Shown: positions 9,299 through 19,639 of the stretch, piece by piece
Layout: every line of letters starts with the position of its first letter
Position numbering within the stretch: position 1 is the stretch's first letter
Assembly (NCBI GenBank): GCA_950097015.1
Contig: CATNEN010000007.1
Span: 13,355,001-13,419,000, forward strand
DNA: 64,000 nt
Direction: 5' to 3'
Origin: Macrostomum hystrix
Taxonomy: Eukaryota; Platyhelminthes; Macrostomidae
The notes under the pieces: model-generated
Database searches by the model: none
Seen by the model: only the letters and a program-made list of their open reading frames with translations
Told to the model about the DNA's origin: nothing
Translations under genes and position numbers: made by a program

Positions 9299-12160
9299 GA
9301 ATAGTATATGTTCGATCAACCCTAAAGTAAAAGAGATATGCCTCGCATTCAGGTACTCTCCTACTGTTGCAGGTAGAGCGTGCTTGTATTTGTGACGTCC
9401 TTCTTGTCCTGGGTTAGTTAGTCATTATGAGCTTCAAATGATATGTAATCAAATGATTGAGAATTGAAACGAGGCTGCTGAACAATTACGAGCTACTCAA
9501 TTCATTATTACGAAATCCGATTAGTAGTCAGTTCTTGGAGTTAGCGCTGCGCTCTCTGACTTCGGGATTATATAGCTGTTAGCATAATAGAATTGTAGCT
9601 CGTTAGTTAAAATGTTGCTTGCATTACGAATACATATCTTTTGAGCTTAAGTTAGTCAACAATTTTAAAGCAATTACGTCAGCTAATAGTCCCGAGCGGC
9701 GCAGCAATTGACTATAAATACTTGTCTATTTAACTTGAATGACTATACATAAGTTAATTGGTTCACAAGCAACTACACTTAACCGTCACTCCAGTTACTT
9801 CGCTTAAAGACGCAAATACAGCGCAATTAACGTTTAGATAAAAAGGAAATACATACAGTATAACAATACTATAATTAAAGTAATATGCGCCGTACAATAT
9901 AACAGGAGAGTAATAATTAAATACAATGCAACAATACGTTGTAACATAAGGGCACAATAATTTATAACAATAATTAAAAGCGTACTAATTTAAGTGCGAT
10001 ACAAAAATACATTACAGATAGATGATTGAAATTCACGGCGAGAAGGCGGCCATTACTATAAGATTTTTAAACTAATTTGATTAAAATTATTTGAACAAAA
10101 TGTACTTCCAGATAAATTTTAAAAGTATTAATTTTCATTTGAACTTTTTAGAACCAAAAGCCAATTGTTTGGTTAAGGTCCGGATGTCCAGGGACATCGA
10201 ATTGTATTACAGGACAGTAGAACCAATGTTAAATTTGCTTAAATTTGGACTCATTAAATTATATATTTAAACTATCAATTCGATCTCTTTAGACATATCT
10301 TTAGCATGCAGACTGATACAAGTTACAAAATGAGTACATGCATATTGTTGTGATCTGTGAAATTTAAAGTGCAGGGCAGACCAGCTACATGTACATGATT
10401 ATAATAATAGCTAGCAATCCTTAGATGAATTTAAGAGACCCGTGTGTGCACTCCTTCGCACGTTCCCTGCAAAGGCGTCGGCAAATGCTGGCCGTCCACT
10501 GCCTGCGGGCATATGCCCACGGCCCTTCTGCTCAACCCGCCTAGCGAAGGCCTTCGCACAGACAGGGCCGTCGCGTGACTCTGTTTGATTGCCCTTTAAC
10601 TGATTTGCAGTCTTGGCAGCTCCCCTCAGGCTGCTGGCACCCTGCTGCCAGGGCTGACTCCCACGTTTTTCGGCAGCGTGTGTTCACTGTCGTTGTCTAA
10701 CTTCTGCAGTATCTGCTATCATTTTAATAATTTTTATGATTATTAAGATTATATGAATTTACTTACTGATAAAGTTGACTAACAGGATTGATCGAGTATC
10801 TTTGTTAAACTAGTACGTGCTTAATAATATTTTACTAAGAATGCAACGAAAAGTGTCTTGCTAATCATAATAAGAACTTTAGTATGAACTTAATAAGATA
10901 ACGGTGAGATGTGTAAGCATATTAAGATAAACCCCTGTAAGAATTATTTTACTAAGATTACTATTGTGTGCCGACCTGGGTACCAGCGACGCTCAGCGAC
11001 GGTTCGGTGGTAGCGTCGAGAGTGCGCGGCTGGGTGTCGGCGGCTCTGTCGCTCCGTTGGATTCAGGCTGCTGTAGTGTCAGCTTGTTTGCCCTTCTATC
11101 TCCCCGTGTTATTATTCAGTGCTTATTTTTAGACACGTGTATTTTGCTAAGAGTTCACCCACGCCAAGCCGGGCCGGACCAGCTGGGGGAACGGACGCCC
11201 ACCACCCCGCGAGCGCTACCCCTGGGCTACGGTCCCGGCCAATCAGCGAGCGACCCGGCCTCACTACCTGTCTACCCTCGGCAAGAAGCGACCCCGGGGC
11301 TCAGAACGGCGGTCGCAAGTCTACTGCGATTTGTCGCCTTGGCTCAAGCTACAGCCAGGCATCCACCTCGCCGATCGACCTAATTTGGGGTTAAAATGAC
11401 TGAAATATAACGAAGCGTGTTTTTGTAGTCCAAATTATCTTTTTCTCCGCAATTCGCCTCACACTGTGAGAAGCACGTGCAACTAGTCCACTTGTTTTGT
11501 CCCTCCCCGCCCGACCACACTCCGCTTGTTCAGTTAGGTAGCTTTCGGCGCTACGCGTCTTGAGAGTGCGCCGCTGACAAGGGTGGTCTAGATAGGCGCT
11601 TGTTGTCGAAGTCAGTACGTGCTCTCTTCGGAGACTCCGCCGTCAGGCAGAAGGAGTGCCAACCGATAGGATCTGTCGGGGCAGCGCTGAAAGCAGAGAC
11701 AACCGGAGCCTCTCGGGAAGAGTAGGGCGCGGATGTAGGCCAGTTAAGTAAAAATTGTTATATCCAAATTGTTAGACCAGACTTGCTTCTCACTGTGAGC
11801 GCGCTATAATTTATTTCCGTGTGAACATCTATTCTGTCAGTATAACTTTTAAGTCAAGTAAACGATATTCAAAGTAATTCCTATTCGTATCTGGAATCTT
11901 AGTCACAGCCGATTAACTCACTCCTAATCAAATTATTCGAGTCTTCGCGTTCATACTGTGTTATTCTTTTTCATTGGGAGTTTCGCCGGGCCGGAGGAAC
12001 ACTCGGGTCATCGATATCTATTCCGCTTCGCTCGCTACCGCAGTCTCTAACGCTATTTAATTCCAGATTCCCTGCTGCTATTGAAACGATTGGTAGGACA
12101 CCGACCCCGGTGAATAGTGAATAGTCGCTAGCTTTAAATTCCTCACGCTCCAGCTAGGAC
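9299..12160. other. Non-coding stretch, mixed composition
   Basis: 9300-10430 is AT-rich with no convincing coding. 10440-10680 is a GC-rich island with the palindromic patch GGGCATATGCCC. 10964-11394 has overlapping open frames in GC-rich DNA with no family match. 11400-12160 is unassigned and could be LTR or UTR of the adjacent Gypsy scrap, but no paired copy was found. Confidence 0.4.
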
Positions 12161-12162
12161 AT

Positions 12163-12640
12163 TCATTTTATTACACTGCAGCGGGCAGATAAGGAAATGC
12201 CAGTTGCCATATGTGATAAGGAAGCTGCGGAAAGCAGCCGAGTTGAAGGGCGGGCCGTTATCAGTGACCACTTTGGCTGGGACGCCGAATCTGCCGAACA
12301 CCCAGATGACTGTAGCATCTGGCCGTGAATTGGTCCGCAGAAGTCCATGCCTAGATTGAGCCAGGCGACTTCTGGGATTTGCGTTGGTCTATGAGGCATT
12401 CGACGCGCGACGTGGACCGGATCCGCAGCCTGGCACGGCGAGCACCGAACAAAAAGTTCGCAGAAGGTGCGCCCGGGGCCACCAAACTTTCATTTGCATT
12501 GGCAGATTTGGTAGCTGTGGCAGATTCCACTTTGTTGCGGAGGTTGTTGCTGCAAGCTTCGGAGGTCGGTGGAGACTTTTAATATGGTTCGACGGACTTT
12601 CTTTTTCTTTAAAAAAAGTTGCGGTCGGCAACACCGGTAG
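12163..12640 (-). pseudogene. Gypsy integrase fragment
   Basis: Read on the minus strand, the segment contains WLNLGMDFCGPI, the start of the retroviral-type integrase core (W-x-x-x-x-D-F-x-G-P). The upstream minus-strand sequence has short Cys-containing pieces that may be the remains of the H2C2 zinc domain. Only the first catalytic Asp is present. Frames are interrupted and no RT is attached. This is a dead piece of a Ty3/Gypsy element. Confidence 0.6.
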
Positions 12641-13702
12641 GCGGCCCGAGGCCGGGACTGAAAAACCTTACAGCCTTACAAGGTACTGCTTGGCTCTACG
12701 TCCGCAGTCGGAATCGCCGAGAAGTTGCCCAATATAAGCTGGGCACCTGCAGCTTGTTAGTAAGAGAGCCATTATGCTTTTTTCATGGCTAATTTAGAAT
12801 TTTTGTCCATTTTAAGGGCTTTGACCAGCTTATCTCCGCACTGTCCAGCTCGCTCCGGAATTGGCACTATAACTACTCGTATCTTTGGCTTGTGTATTTC
12901 TTTTTTGAAATCGCGAGAGGCTTGATACCTGGAGGTCTCCGTCTGACAGGTCAAACCTAAGCCATGCCTGAAGATGGTTGGCAGTGAGAATGGCCGCCCT
13001 AGGGCGGAGATTTCCCAGGTCACACACATAAAAATCTAAGTAGCCAGAAGGAATGCTTAATAAGTTTCCATTACAAGTCCATGCAAGGGTTCTTGGATCC
13101 GGATTATGCCTGGTTTTTACAGCTCTACTCCTTTCTTGTGGTGGAGCTTAGGAGGAACTATACTAGCTTGTGAGGCGACAGCCTCGTTTTCGGAAAGATT
13201 TCGCTTCTCTACAGAACAAGTGGACAGTCGACTGGTGTCGATTGATCCCATTTTAACATATGACTCGTAAAGAAAAGGTGCATTGACTGCACAGGAACAG
13301 GTGCTTTGCACCCTTTAATTTCTGGCTTGCGGATTTCTATTTGTCTGTGATGCGCATGGCGTCTTCAATGTGTTGTGATTGCGCTGAATGATCAACTGTT
13401 GTTCGATTGATTCGCCGGCCAGAAGGACGTTTTACTTTTTTAATATATAAGGGCATGTAGGTAGAGCAATTTTTTTCAAAGCAAGAACATAGAACAAAGC
13501 AAGAATATTTCACCGGTACAAGTGAGGATGAACACTTTTTCATGCGGGGCAAGATAATTAAAAACATAGACAAACCGAGTAGGCAAACGGAGATGCATAG
13601 AAAAAGTCATCACTGCTGGCTCTGTTTTCACCGTTCGCATTTTTAAACAAATCAAATCAGATATTTGAGTTCAAATTCATACTGCAGACTTTGATTGAAG
13701 GG
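12641..13702. other. Unassigned stretch before membrane protein gene
   Basis: Several short minus-strand frames (12772-13029, 13117-13311, 13337-13573) lack motifs. The composition becomes AT-rich towards 13600. A CAG at about 13658-13660 could be an acceptor for an upstream exon or a trans-splice site of the gene at 13703. Confidence 0.35.
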
Positions 13703-14680
13703 ATGAAACCCACAGTTGGGATGAACGGCATGGACATTCGCGAGGATGTTGAGTGGTTTAATGCCGCTAATCTTCCGTTGCAGCGAGGTAACTTTTTAAC
13801 AATTAGTAAATTTTCTCAAGCGCATAAAATTTATCCGATCTTTGGCGAGCTGAAAATTGCATACTTATATCGAAATGAATATATATAGTAAAGTAGTCGA
13901 TGATGCTATTCATCTATCAAATTCCTAGCGAAGTCATCCTGTGCAAAATCTGTCCAGCGAGAACTAGAAGATTATAGTATGATTCCCAGCTTCCGAGAGG
14001 TAGTCCAAGTTAACGGCTTAGCAAATGTGGACCCAAGCGAAATCTGCAATCGTCTGGGACAGCCCTTGCCAATGAGGGATGTTATAAAAGACGCGCAACG
14101 CGAGCGCTTTTTGCAATCTGGGGCATACCAGTCTCTGCCGCGACTGCTCAAGAGACCAGAGCTTCCCTCGGCTCGTGATCTGATTCAAAAAATGTTTTTT
14201 AACTATGCCATGCTTGTTTTCATCTCTGGAGTCGGAGTTTTCCTGCTTAAATTGTGAGTATAAATTGCTTATCTTATTTTTTATAACTATTCTTGCTAAT
14301 ATGCACACACGAAACACATGCAGATTTCTTTATCGAATTAAGAAAACTAGTTACTTATTCTTAAAAGCGTCAACAATAATCAACAGCAATTCGAACCATA
14401 TTGACATGTTACGCTTCGAACTGATATTACATGGTTATCATGTTATTACGATCTTAAAATTGCAACAAAATTCAGTTATGTGAACCTTGAGCACAGCGAC
14501 ACACCGAGCCCAAACTACAGTGAGAAACACGCTGCTCCGATCTACTTCAGCTTCGGCCTCCTGATAATGCTCGTGGCTGGCCGCTACCTGCTTGCCTTCT
14601 TTTATGACTTCACACCATACGGACTAGACATACGAAATTTGCTCACTCTTAGAGCCATTCAAGATGATATTTTCGGCTAG
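13703..14680 (+). CDS. Three-exon gene, 204-aa two-TM membrane protein
   Basis: The exons are 13703-13787, 13929-14253 and 14476-14680, with donors GGTAAC and TGTGAGT and acceptors CTAG and TTCAG. Phases 1 and 2 agree across both junctions and the frame ends in TAG. The protein has a polar N-terminal half of about 120 residues (including the segment EVVQVNGLANVDPSEI). It then has two hydrophobic spans, FFNYAMLVFISGVGVFLLKF and IYFSFGLLIMLVAGRYLLAF, separated by a polar loop, and ends with a short tail DDIFG. It is probably anchored in a membrane with a hairpin of two helices. No family was recognised. Introns are short (141 and 222 bp). The start Met is the first in the frame after a possible acceptor; the frame is open further upstream, so an extra 5' exon is possible. 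Confidence 0.6.
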
Positions 14681-15145
14681 ATTTCCTTTTTACTATCTGG
14701 TGTCTGCAACTTTAACTCTTGAGAATAATTTCTCTTTATTTTACTGAATCGTCCGTTCCAACTACTCGGAAAAATATGACTCGTTCTCTGTTGCTAATCC
14801 TTCTTAAGACGTGTGTGCAAGTTCAGTGTTAAGTAACTCTATAACTAAAAATTAAATGCCTGATTGATGCTGCGCCTTGAGTAATAGTATTTTCTGATAG
14901 AATTTCTCATGAACACGTAATGGCTACTACAAATGATACTGTTAAGCTCGTTGGAGTCCATGATTTTACTTTGCATAAAATCTCGAGTAAAAAGTAGTCA
15001 ATGCGATAAAATAATCCTAAAGTTATACAAATGCCGTGCAATTTTTTCGTGATGTGGGCTGTTTAAAAAATGAAGGCACAACTTGGAACTTAAAATTGAT
15101 TAATTTGCATTGATTTTTTAGCACCTATAGGATTTGTCTAAAGTA
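14681..15145. other. Intergenic AT-rich sequence
   Basis: No coding or repeat structure is evident. ATTAAA at about 14850 may serve as the polyadenylation signal of the preceding gene. Confidence 0.4.
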
Positions 15146-15200
15146 CGAATCGAGCGAAGAGGGAATTCGGCGAATTAGAGAATCGGTAATTCAGAGAATG
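15146..15200. repeat. 55-bp repeat abutting the DIRS-like element
   Basis: The same 55 bases recur at 19427-19481 with about one difference. The motif (GAGGGAATTCGGCGAA type) belongs to the same family as the degenerate satellite at 43.85-44.21 kb. The first copy touches the left direct repeat, and the second lies 93 bp beyond the right direct repeat. Confidence 0.75.
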
Positions 15201-15357
15201 TGTACTTTACTCAGGGCCTGCTCTGCGGGCTCTCTGGGTAAAGTGTGTTAACCTCCCACCCCTTCCTCCGCCTGTGCGCGCGCGCGGGGTTTTTTATGCC
15301 GCCCCTCTGTCTGTCCTGCCGTTCAATCTCGCTGCCCCCGCACGCGTGCGCTAAAAA
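15198..15357. repeat. Left direct repeat of DIRS-like element
   Basis: Matches 19175-19333 apart from a few indels in G and T runs. It begins with a potential hairpin whose arms are CTTTACTCAGGG and the GGGTAAAG near 15237, followed by a CG-alternating run (GCGCGCGCG). Confidence 0.85.
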
Positions 15358-15397
15358 ATTGCTGAATCATTGTGGCCCAATCACGCTGGCCTGTGGC

Positions 15398-16423
15398 ATG
15401 GAAAAACTTACGGCCAGACAGCTTAGAACTGAGTTAGCCAAGCGCGGCCTTCCAAAAACCGGGGGCAAGCAGCAGCTGTACGAGCGACTTCGTCAACACG
15501 TGCAGTCTGGGGCCTCAGCGGATGACATCGACCGCTTCGACGGGACGTTTGACGACCTACAGCACACCGACAGACGATCGTCAGGCGGGCACGGGACGTC
15601 AGGGAGCGCGGCTGGCGACCTGGCGGCTCTACGGAAGGAGGTGGAAGAGCTCGAGATCAAGGCGCTCACGCGGCGTCGCGCCCAACTACAGAGCGAACTC
15701 AACCAACCAGTCGCCTCCGTACTTCAAGGTGAGCCAAGAGTTCCTCTCTTTAATGGGCATGCGGGCTCCTCTCCGGGCGAACTTGCTGAAGAGGGCCAGC
15801 AAGCCAAAAAGCGCTGTCGAGCCTACCTGATCCGCGACTTCGTCAAGGCCAACCCAGCTCAACCTGGTGACAGCCTATCTGCCTGCATCGAGGACGGCAA
15901 CCTTGTTTTCAAGAAACAACCGCCAAGCCTGTCCAAGATTTCAGTTGGACAGTGGATATCCGGCAATTCGCAAATCCTCCTACGCCTTATCGACGACGGT
16001 TCGCTGATTTTCCTGAACGATGACGGATCCGTGAATACCAACCATTTAAAGGGCTATCTGCAATACTCCAAGAAGATAGGCGAACTCCTTGACGCCAACT
16101 ACAACCCGAACGTAGTGTGGGAGTTTGATGAGGACTACAGAAGGCTGATGGCGGAGTCCGACACGCATCAATGGGGCTGTGAGCCTCCCCAGCTTTACCA
16201 TCGCCACCTCAACGCACCTCGCAACCTAAAGGTTACGCTGAATCGCCAAGGCACCTCGCACCAGCAGGCGCCACTCATCTGCCTGAGCTTTAACTCTCCG
16301 GCCGGCTGCCAGCGGTCCAACTGCAGGTACCGGCACGTCTGCAAAATCGCCGGCTGTGGCAAGCCGCACCCCGCCCATCAGCACCGACCGACTGGCGATG
16401 CGGCGGAGGGAGCAAAAAACTAG
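15398..16423 (+). CDS. DIRS-like gag with SAP domain
   Basis: The first Met in the context of the domain is at 15398; the frame is open upstream from 15245. Residues 3-35 form a SAP domain (LTARQLRTELAKRGLPKTGG), a helix-loop-helix fold that binds DNA and is often found in nuclear proteins. The middle has a Ser/Gly-rich linker and an alpha/beta-looking region containing SVGQWISGNSQILLRLI. The C-terminus has a Cys/His cluster (CLSFNSPAGCQRSNC, then CKIAGCGKPHPAH) like the zinc knuckles of gag proteins that bind RNA. The product probably packages element RNA. The TAG stop falls 120 bp before the RT gene start. The length (about 341 aa) is reasonable for such gags. A diverged SAP gag copy lies at 39.84 kb. 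Confidence 0.8.
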   Translation: MEKLTARQLRTELAKRGLPKTGGKQQLYERLRQHVQSGASADDIDRFDGTFDDLQHTDRRSSGGHGTSGSAAGDLAALRKEVEELEIKALTRRRAQLQSELNQPVASVLQGEPRVPLFNGHAGSSPGELAEEGQQAKKRCRAYLIRDFVKANPAQPGDSLSACIEDGNLVFKKQPPSLSKISVGQWISGNSQILLRLIDDGSLIFLNDDGSVNTNHLKGYLQYSKKIGELLDANYNPNVVWEFDEDYRRLMAESDTHQWGCEPPQLYHRHLNAPRNLKVTLNRQGTSHQQAPLICLSFNSPAGCQRSNCRYRHVCKIAGCGKPHPAHQHRPTGDAAEGAKN

Positions 16424-16545
16424 ATTTATTTTATAGCCACCCTGCTTTTAATTCCCGGTTTCCTTCGCCCCATCGCTTGCTCCCCGCCACCCCCGCCCCC
16501 GCCACTGCCTGCTCGTCTGCCCCGCTCCCCCCGTCGCGCCGCGCC

Positions 16546-18252
16546 ATGTCTTCCGACATGAACCTCACCGCTTGGGACGCGCTGCTGCACAACGACCCGG
16601 ACGAAGAATTCCTTCGCGACGGCCTGCACAACGGTTTCCGCCTGGTCAACAAGCCTCCTCCCGTCATCACGCACTCCTCCAACTACCGCTCCGCTATCGA
16701 CAATGCCCTGCAGGTGGAAAAGCAGCTCTCTGACGAGCTCCGCCTGGGTCGGCTGCAGTTCGCTAAGGGCCTCGTCATGGTGAACGCCATCGGCGCGATC
16801 CCAAAACCTGATGGAAGCGTCCGGATCATTCACGATCTCTCCAGCCCCTCGGGCTCTTCCGTCAACGACAGCTACGAGCAGAAAAGAGGCCTGAGGTTTG
16901 CATCCGTTCGGGACCGGGTGCGCCATGTCCGGCCTGGCTCCTTCATCGGCAAGGTGGACCTCAAGCAGGCTTACCGTTCCGTCGGCATCCACCCGGAAGA
17001 TCAGATGTTGACAGGCCTCAGCTGGCGCTTCGCCACGGACAGCGCCCCATCGCTGCTCATCGATACCCGGCTGCCTTTCGGTGCTCGGGCCTCGTGCGAG
17101 ATCTTCCACCGCCTCTCTGCCGTCATTCAGCGACACATGCTGAGGCAGGGTTTCTCCGCCACCATCAACTACCTGGACGACTGGGCGGTGGCTGGCGACT
17201 CGCAGGAAACTGCCAACCACGCCTACACCTACCTTGTGAACCTCCTGCAAGATCTAGGCTTCACCATCAATTGGAGCAAATCTGCCGCGCCGGCGCAGCG
17301 AGTGGTGTTCCTCGGCGTCCAAATTGACACGACAGAGGGCACGCTGACTCTCCCACAGGACAAGGCCGAGAACACTCGGGTGTTGCTGAACGACTGCCTC
17401 ACTCGTTCTACCGTCAAGATCAAGCAGCTGGAGAGACTGGTCGGGAAGCTGTGCTGGCTGGGCCAAATCAACAAGTTGCTGCGCCCCTTTTTGCGCCCGC
17501 TTTTCGACCTCATTAGCGTTGGCAGAGACCTCCGGCTACCTCAAGAAGCTCGCGAGCTGCTGCAATGGTGGCTGCAAGCTGTCAGCATGCTTCCACCCAC
17601 TCCGATTCACCCCCGCTTCCGCCAGCTGGTGGCCATCAAGGCCGATAGCAGCAGCGAAGGTGCCGCTGGCATCGTGAGCGGCTCCAGCCTCAACGACTGG
17701 GTGTTCTTTAGCTGGGAGCACGACTTCGAGTCCAAGTATAAGGACCTCCACATCAACTATAAGGAGGCCCTGACTCCGCTCCTCACCATCCTGCGGCTCT
17801 GCGACCAGCTCAGCAACAGCCGGCTGGTGATCTACTCGGACAGCACCGCGGCCGTCGGCATGATCAACAAGCTGTCCTGCAGGCATCCGCAGCTCATTCA
17901 GATCTATCAGTCCGTGGCCCTCCTGTGCCTCAAGTCTAGCATCCAGCTGCAGGCTTTTCACCTGCCCGGTCGAATGCAGCTCATCAGTGATCCCGCCTCT
18001 CGCATGCTCAGCTCTAAGCAGGAGCTCGTTAACTTCCTTTGCCGCCACTATGGCTCTCTCACTGTCTGTTGCAATGAATTTGTCTCCCACGCAATTTCTG
18101 CCGCGTCCCGCACCGCCCTCCACTCACAGGTCGCAGCCGCGCTCCCGACCGTCCTGCCGTGTCCGTGCCCGCCCTGTGCCGCTTCGTCGCGTTCTCATCG
18201 ATCGAGACCGCACCGTGCAAGCCAGCCTCAGCGCGGTGTCATTCGCCCATAG
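16546..18252 (+). CDS. DIRS-like reverse transcriptase-RNase H
   Basis: The likely start is the Met at 16546 (MSSDMNLTAWD); the frame is open from 16477. RT blocks follow in order: IPKPDGSVRIIHDLS, KVDLKQAYRSVGI, DTRLPFGARASCEIF and the catalytic box NYLDDWAV near residue 208. The thumb carries VVFLGVQID. RNase H follows, with VAIKADSSSEGAAG, YKEALTPLL and VIYSDSTAAVGMI supplying acidic residues. Short variants such as LPFGARAS, where LTR elements have LPFGL, are typical of the DIRS order. The enzyme copies element RNA into DNA. The last 265 bp overlap the recombinase frame in another phase. Confidence 0.88.
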   Translation: MSSDMNLTAWDALLHNDPDEEFLRDGLHNGFRLVNKPPPVITHSSNYRSAIDNALQVEKQLSDELRLGRLQFAKGLVMVNAIGAIPKPDGSVRIIHDLSSPSGSSVNDSYEQKRGLRFASVRDRVRHVRPGSFIGKVDLKQAYRSVGIHPEDQMLTGLSWRFATDSAPSLLIDTRLPFGARASCEIFHRLSAVIQRHMLRQGFSATINYLDDWAVAGDSQETANHAYTYLVNLLQDLGFTINWSKSAAPAQRVVFLGVQIDTTEGTLTLPQDKAENTRVLLNDCLTRSTVKIKQLERLVGKLCWLGQINKLLRPFLRPLFDLISVGRDLRLPQEARELLQWWLQAVSMLPPTPIHPRFRQLVAIKADSSSEGAAGIVSGSSLNDWVFFSWEHDFESKYKDLHINYKEALTPLLTILRLCDQLSNSRLVIYSDSTAAVGMINKLSCRHPQLIQIYQSVALLCLKSSIQLQAFHLPGRMQLISDPASRMLSSKQELVNFLCRHYGSLTVCCNEFVSHAISAASRTALHSQVAAALPTVLPCPCPPCAASSRSHRSRPHRASQPQRGVIRP

Positions 18253-18985
18253 AACTTCGGACTCTCCAGACCCTACAAAGCACAACGCCCGACTGGAGCT
18301 CGTCTGCCCTGGAGCCCGACGACTGCTGGCCAAGCCACCGCGAAGGGCAGAACCCCTACAGCCTCGCCATCTCCGCCTGCTCTGCAGCAACCCAACGCTC
18401 CAGCGCTCAATGCCCCCGCGTCTCCTGGCGGTTTTCAAAGCAGCGCTACTTGTCGCCTGGTGGGGTGTGCTCCGACTGGGTGAGCTGCTACCGTCGCCAC
18501 ACGGCCTGCGACGCGGCGCGCTTAATTCCTGCCCCGGCGGCCTATGCCTGTCGATTGAGAGGTCCAAAACCAACCAATTCAAGGAGCGCCAGCTGCGGGT
18601 CTTCATTCCGTGGTGCTCGGACTGTCCGAAAATCTGCCCAGCCGCCGCTCTGACCGCTCATCTGCGCGAGAACCAAATTTTCGAGCCTCAGCAACCTTTG
18701 TTTTCCATCCTGGGCGCCCGCAGGCGAGTTCCGCTGGCTGCCGCAACCTTCATCCGTCTCCTCAAGCGAGGCCTCGCGGCGTGCGGCGTCGCTCAGCAAA
18801 ACTTCTCTGGCTACAGCCTGCGCAGAGGCGGAGCCAGTGCCGCCTTCCAGAGCGGCCTCTCAGTCGCTGACATTCGCTGCCTCGGCGACTGGCGTTCTGA
18901 CTCGGTCTTCCGCTATTTTTCCGATGATGCGTCTCTCGCGCGCAGGCGCTCTGCCGCCCTGCGGGTTGCTGCCGCCATCAAGTGA
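17987..18985 (+). CDS. DIRS-like tyrosine recombinase
   Basis: This enzyme joins the circular cDNA to the genome using a catalytic Tyr. The first Arg lies in the box VLRLGELLP (about 18470). The second box is GYSLRRGGAS (18809-18838), and the nucleophilic Tyr is in DSVFRYFSDD at 18914-18916. The usual H-x-x-R box reads Y-S-L-R, so the His is replaced by Tyr while the Arg stays. The C-terminus is Arg/Ala-rich. The N-terminal start is not settled because the frame overlaps the RNase H region; translation may rely on reinitiation or frameshift. The core matches the minus-strand remnant at 28.97-29.33 kb (HSLRRGGASF, RYI). Confidence 0.85.
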   Translation: MIPPLACSALSRSSLTSFAATMALSLSVAMNLSPTQFLPRPAPPSTHRSQPRSRPSCRVRARPVPLRRVLIDRDRTVQASLSAVSFAHRTSDSPDPTKHNARLELVCPGARRLLAKPPRRAEPLQPRHLRLLCSNPTLQRSMPPRLLAVFKAALLVAWWGVLRLGELLPSPHGLRRGALNSCPGGLCLSIERSKTNQFKERQLRVFIPWCSDCPKICPAAALTAHLRENQIFEPQQPLFSILGARRRVPLAAATFIRLLKRGLAACGVAQQNFSGYSLRRGGASAAFQSGLSVADIRCLGDWRSDSVFRYFSDDASLARRRSAALRVAAAIK

Positions 18986-19174
18986 CCCTCCTGCGTTGAC
19001 CTTTGCCTTGCCGGCCTTTGTTCGCTCCCTTTTCTCCTCCTCTTCCGCTCCTCCCCTTGTGTCGGGGTTTGGGGTCGCTTTCCCCGCCTCGACCTGCTGG
19101 CTCGCTGCCATCTGCTTTGTGCTCGCTGCCACTCTTTGTGCGTTCGCCTTGCTCTTTCTAGGGGTCTAGTGGTT

Positions 19175-19333
19175 AATGTGTACTTTACTCAGGGCCTGCT
19201 CTGCGGGCTCTCTGGGTAAAGTGTGTTAACCCCCCACCCCTTCCTCCGCCTGTGCGCGCGCGCGGGTTTTTAAGCCGCCCCTCTGTCTGTCCTGCCGTTC
19301 AATCTCGCTGCCCCCGCACGCGTGCGCTAAAAA
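19175..19333. repeat. Right direct repeat of DIRS-like element
   Basis: Copy of 15198-15357 in the same orientation. It lies 189 bp after the recombinase stop codon. Confidence 0.85.
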
Positions 19334-19426
19334 TTTTTTTTGTTAATCTTAACCGTTCATTTTTTCTTTCAATTTGCCATTCATTGCTTGCAAATATACA
19401 CTCGCTTGACTGGGGTCGCGAAGTCG

Positions 19427-19481
19427 CGAATCGAGCGAAGAGGGAATTCGGCGAAATAGAGAATCGGTAATTCAGAGAATG
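19427..19481. repeat. Second copy of 55-bp repeat
   Basis: Nearly identical to 15146-15200. It continues into further degenerate GGAAT/CGGCGAA-type units up to about 19535. Confidence 0.75.
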
Positions 19482-19639
19482 GGGAATAAGGCGAAACGGG
19501 AATTTTACCGAATTGGGAATCGGCAAATCGGGAGACCTAAATCCTTGTCACTAACTATAGAATTGGCTACTTCCCAAAGGCATGGAAAACGGCCAAAGTC
19601 AGAATGCCACACAAAACCTAAAAACCACCCGACCAACCA

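Larger units (their letters stand above)
15198..19333 (+). mobile_element. DIRS-order retrotransposon, Ngaro/PAT-like
   Basis: Direct repeats of about 159 bp (15198-15357 and 19175-19333) enclose three overlapping or adjacent genes in the order gag, RT-RNase H, tyrosine recombinase. Elements of the DIRS order replicate through RNA but integrate with a tyrosine recombinase, so they lack an integrase and make no target duplication. Direct rather than inverted terminal repeats point to the Ngaro/PAT branch. The internal 'B' repeats expected of split-repeat elements were not found. All three reading frames are open over their main domains, so this copy is recent or only lightly damaged. Confidence 0.85.

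Noticed and set aside
10964-11394. 139-codon plus-strand ORF
   Set aside because: GC-rich, two overlapping frames equally open, no domain; not supported as a gene.
16426-17250. Minus-strand 274-codon open frame opposite the DIRS RT
   Set aside because: Antisense shadow of a GC-rich RT gene; no motif.
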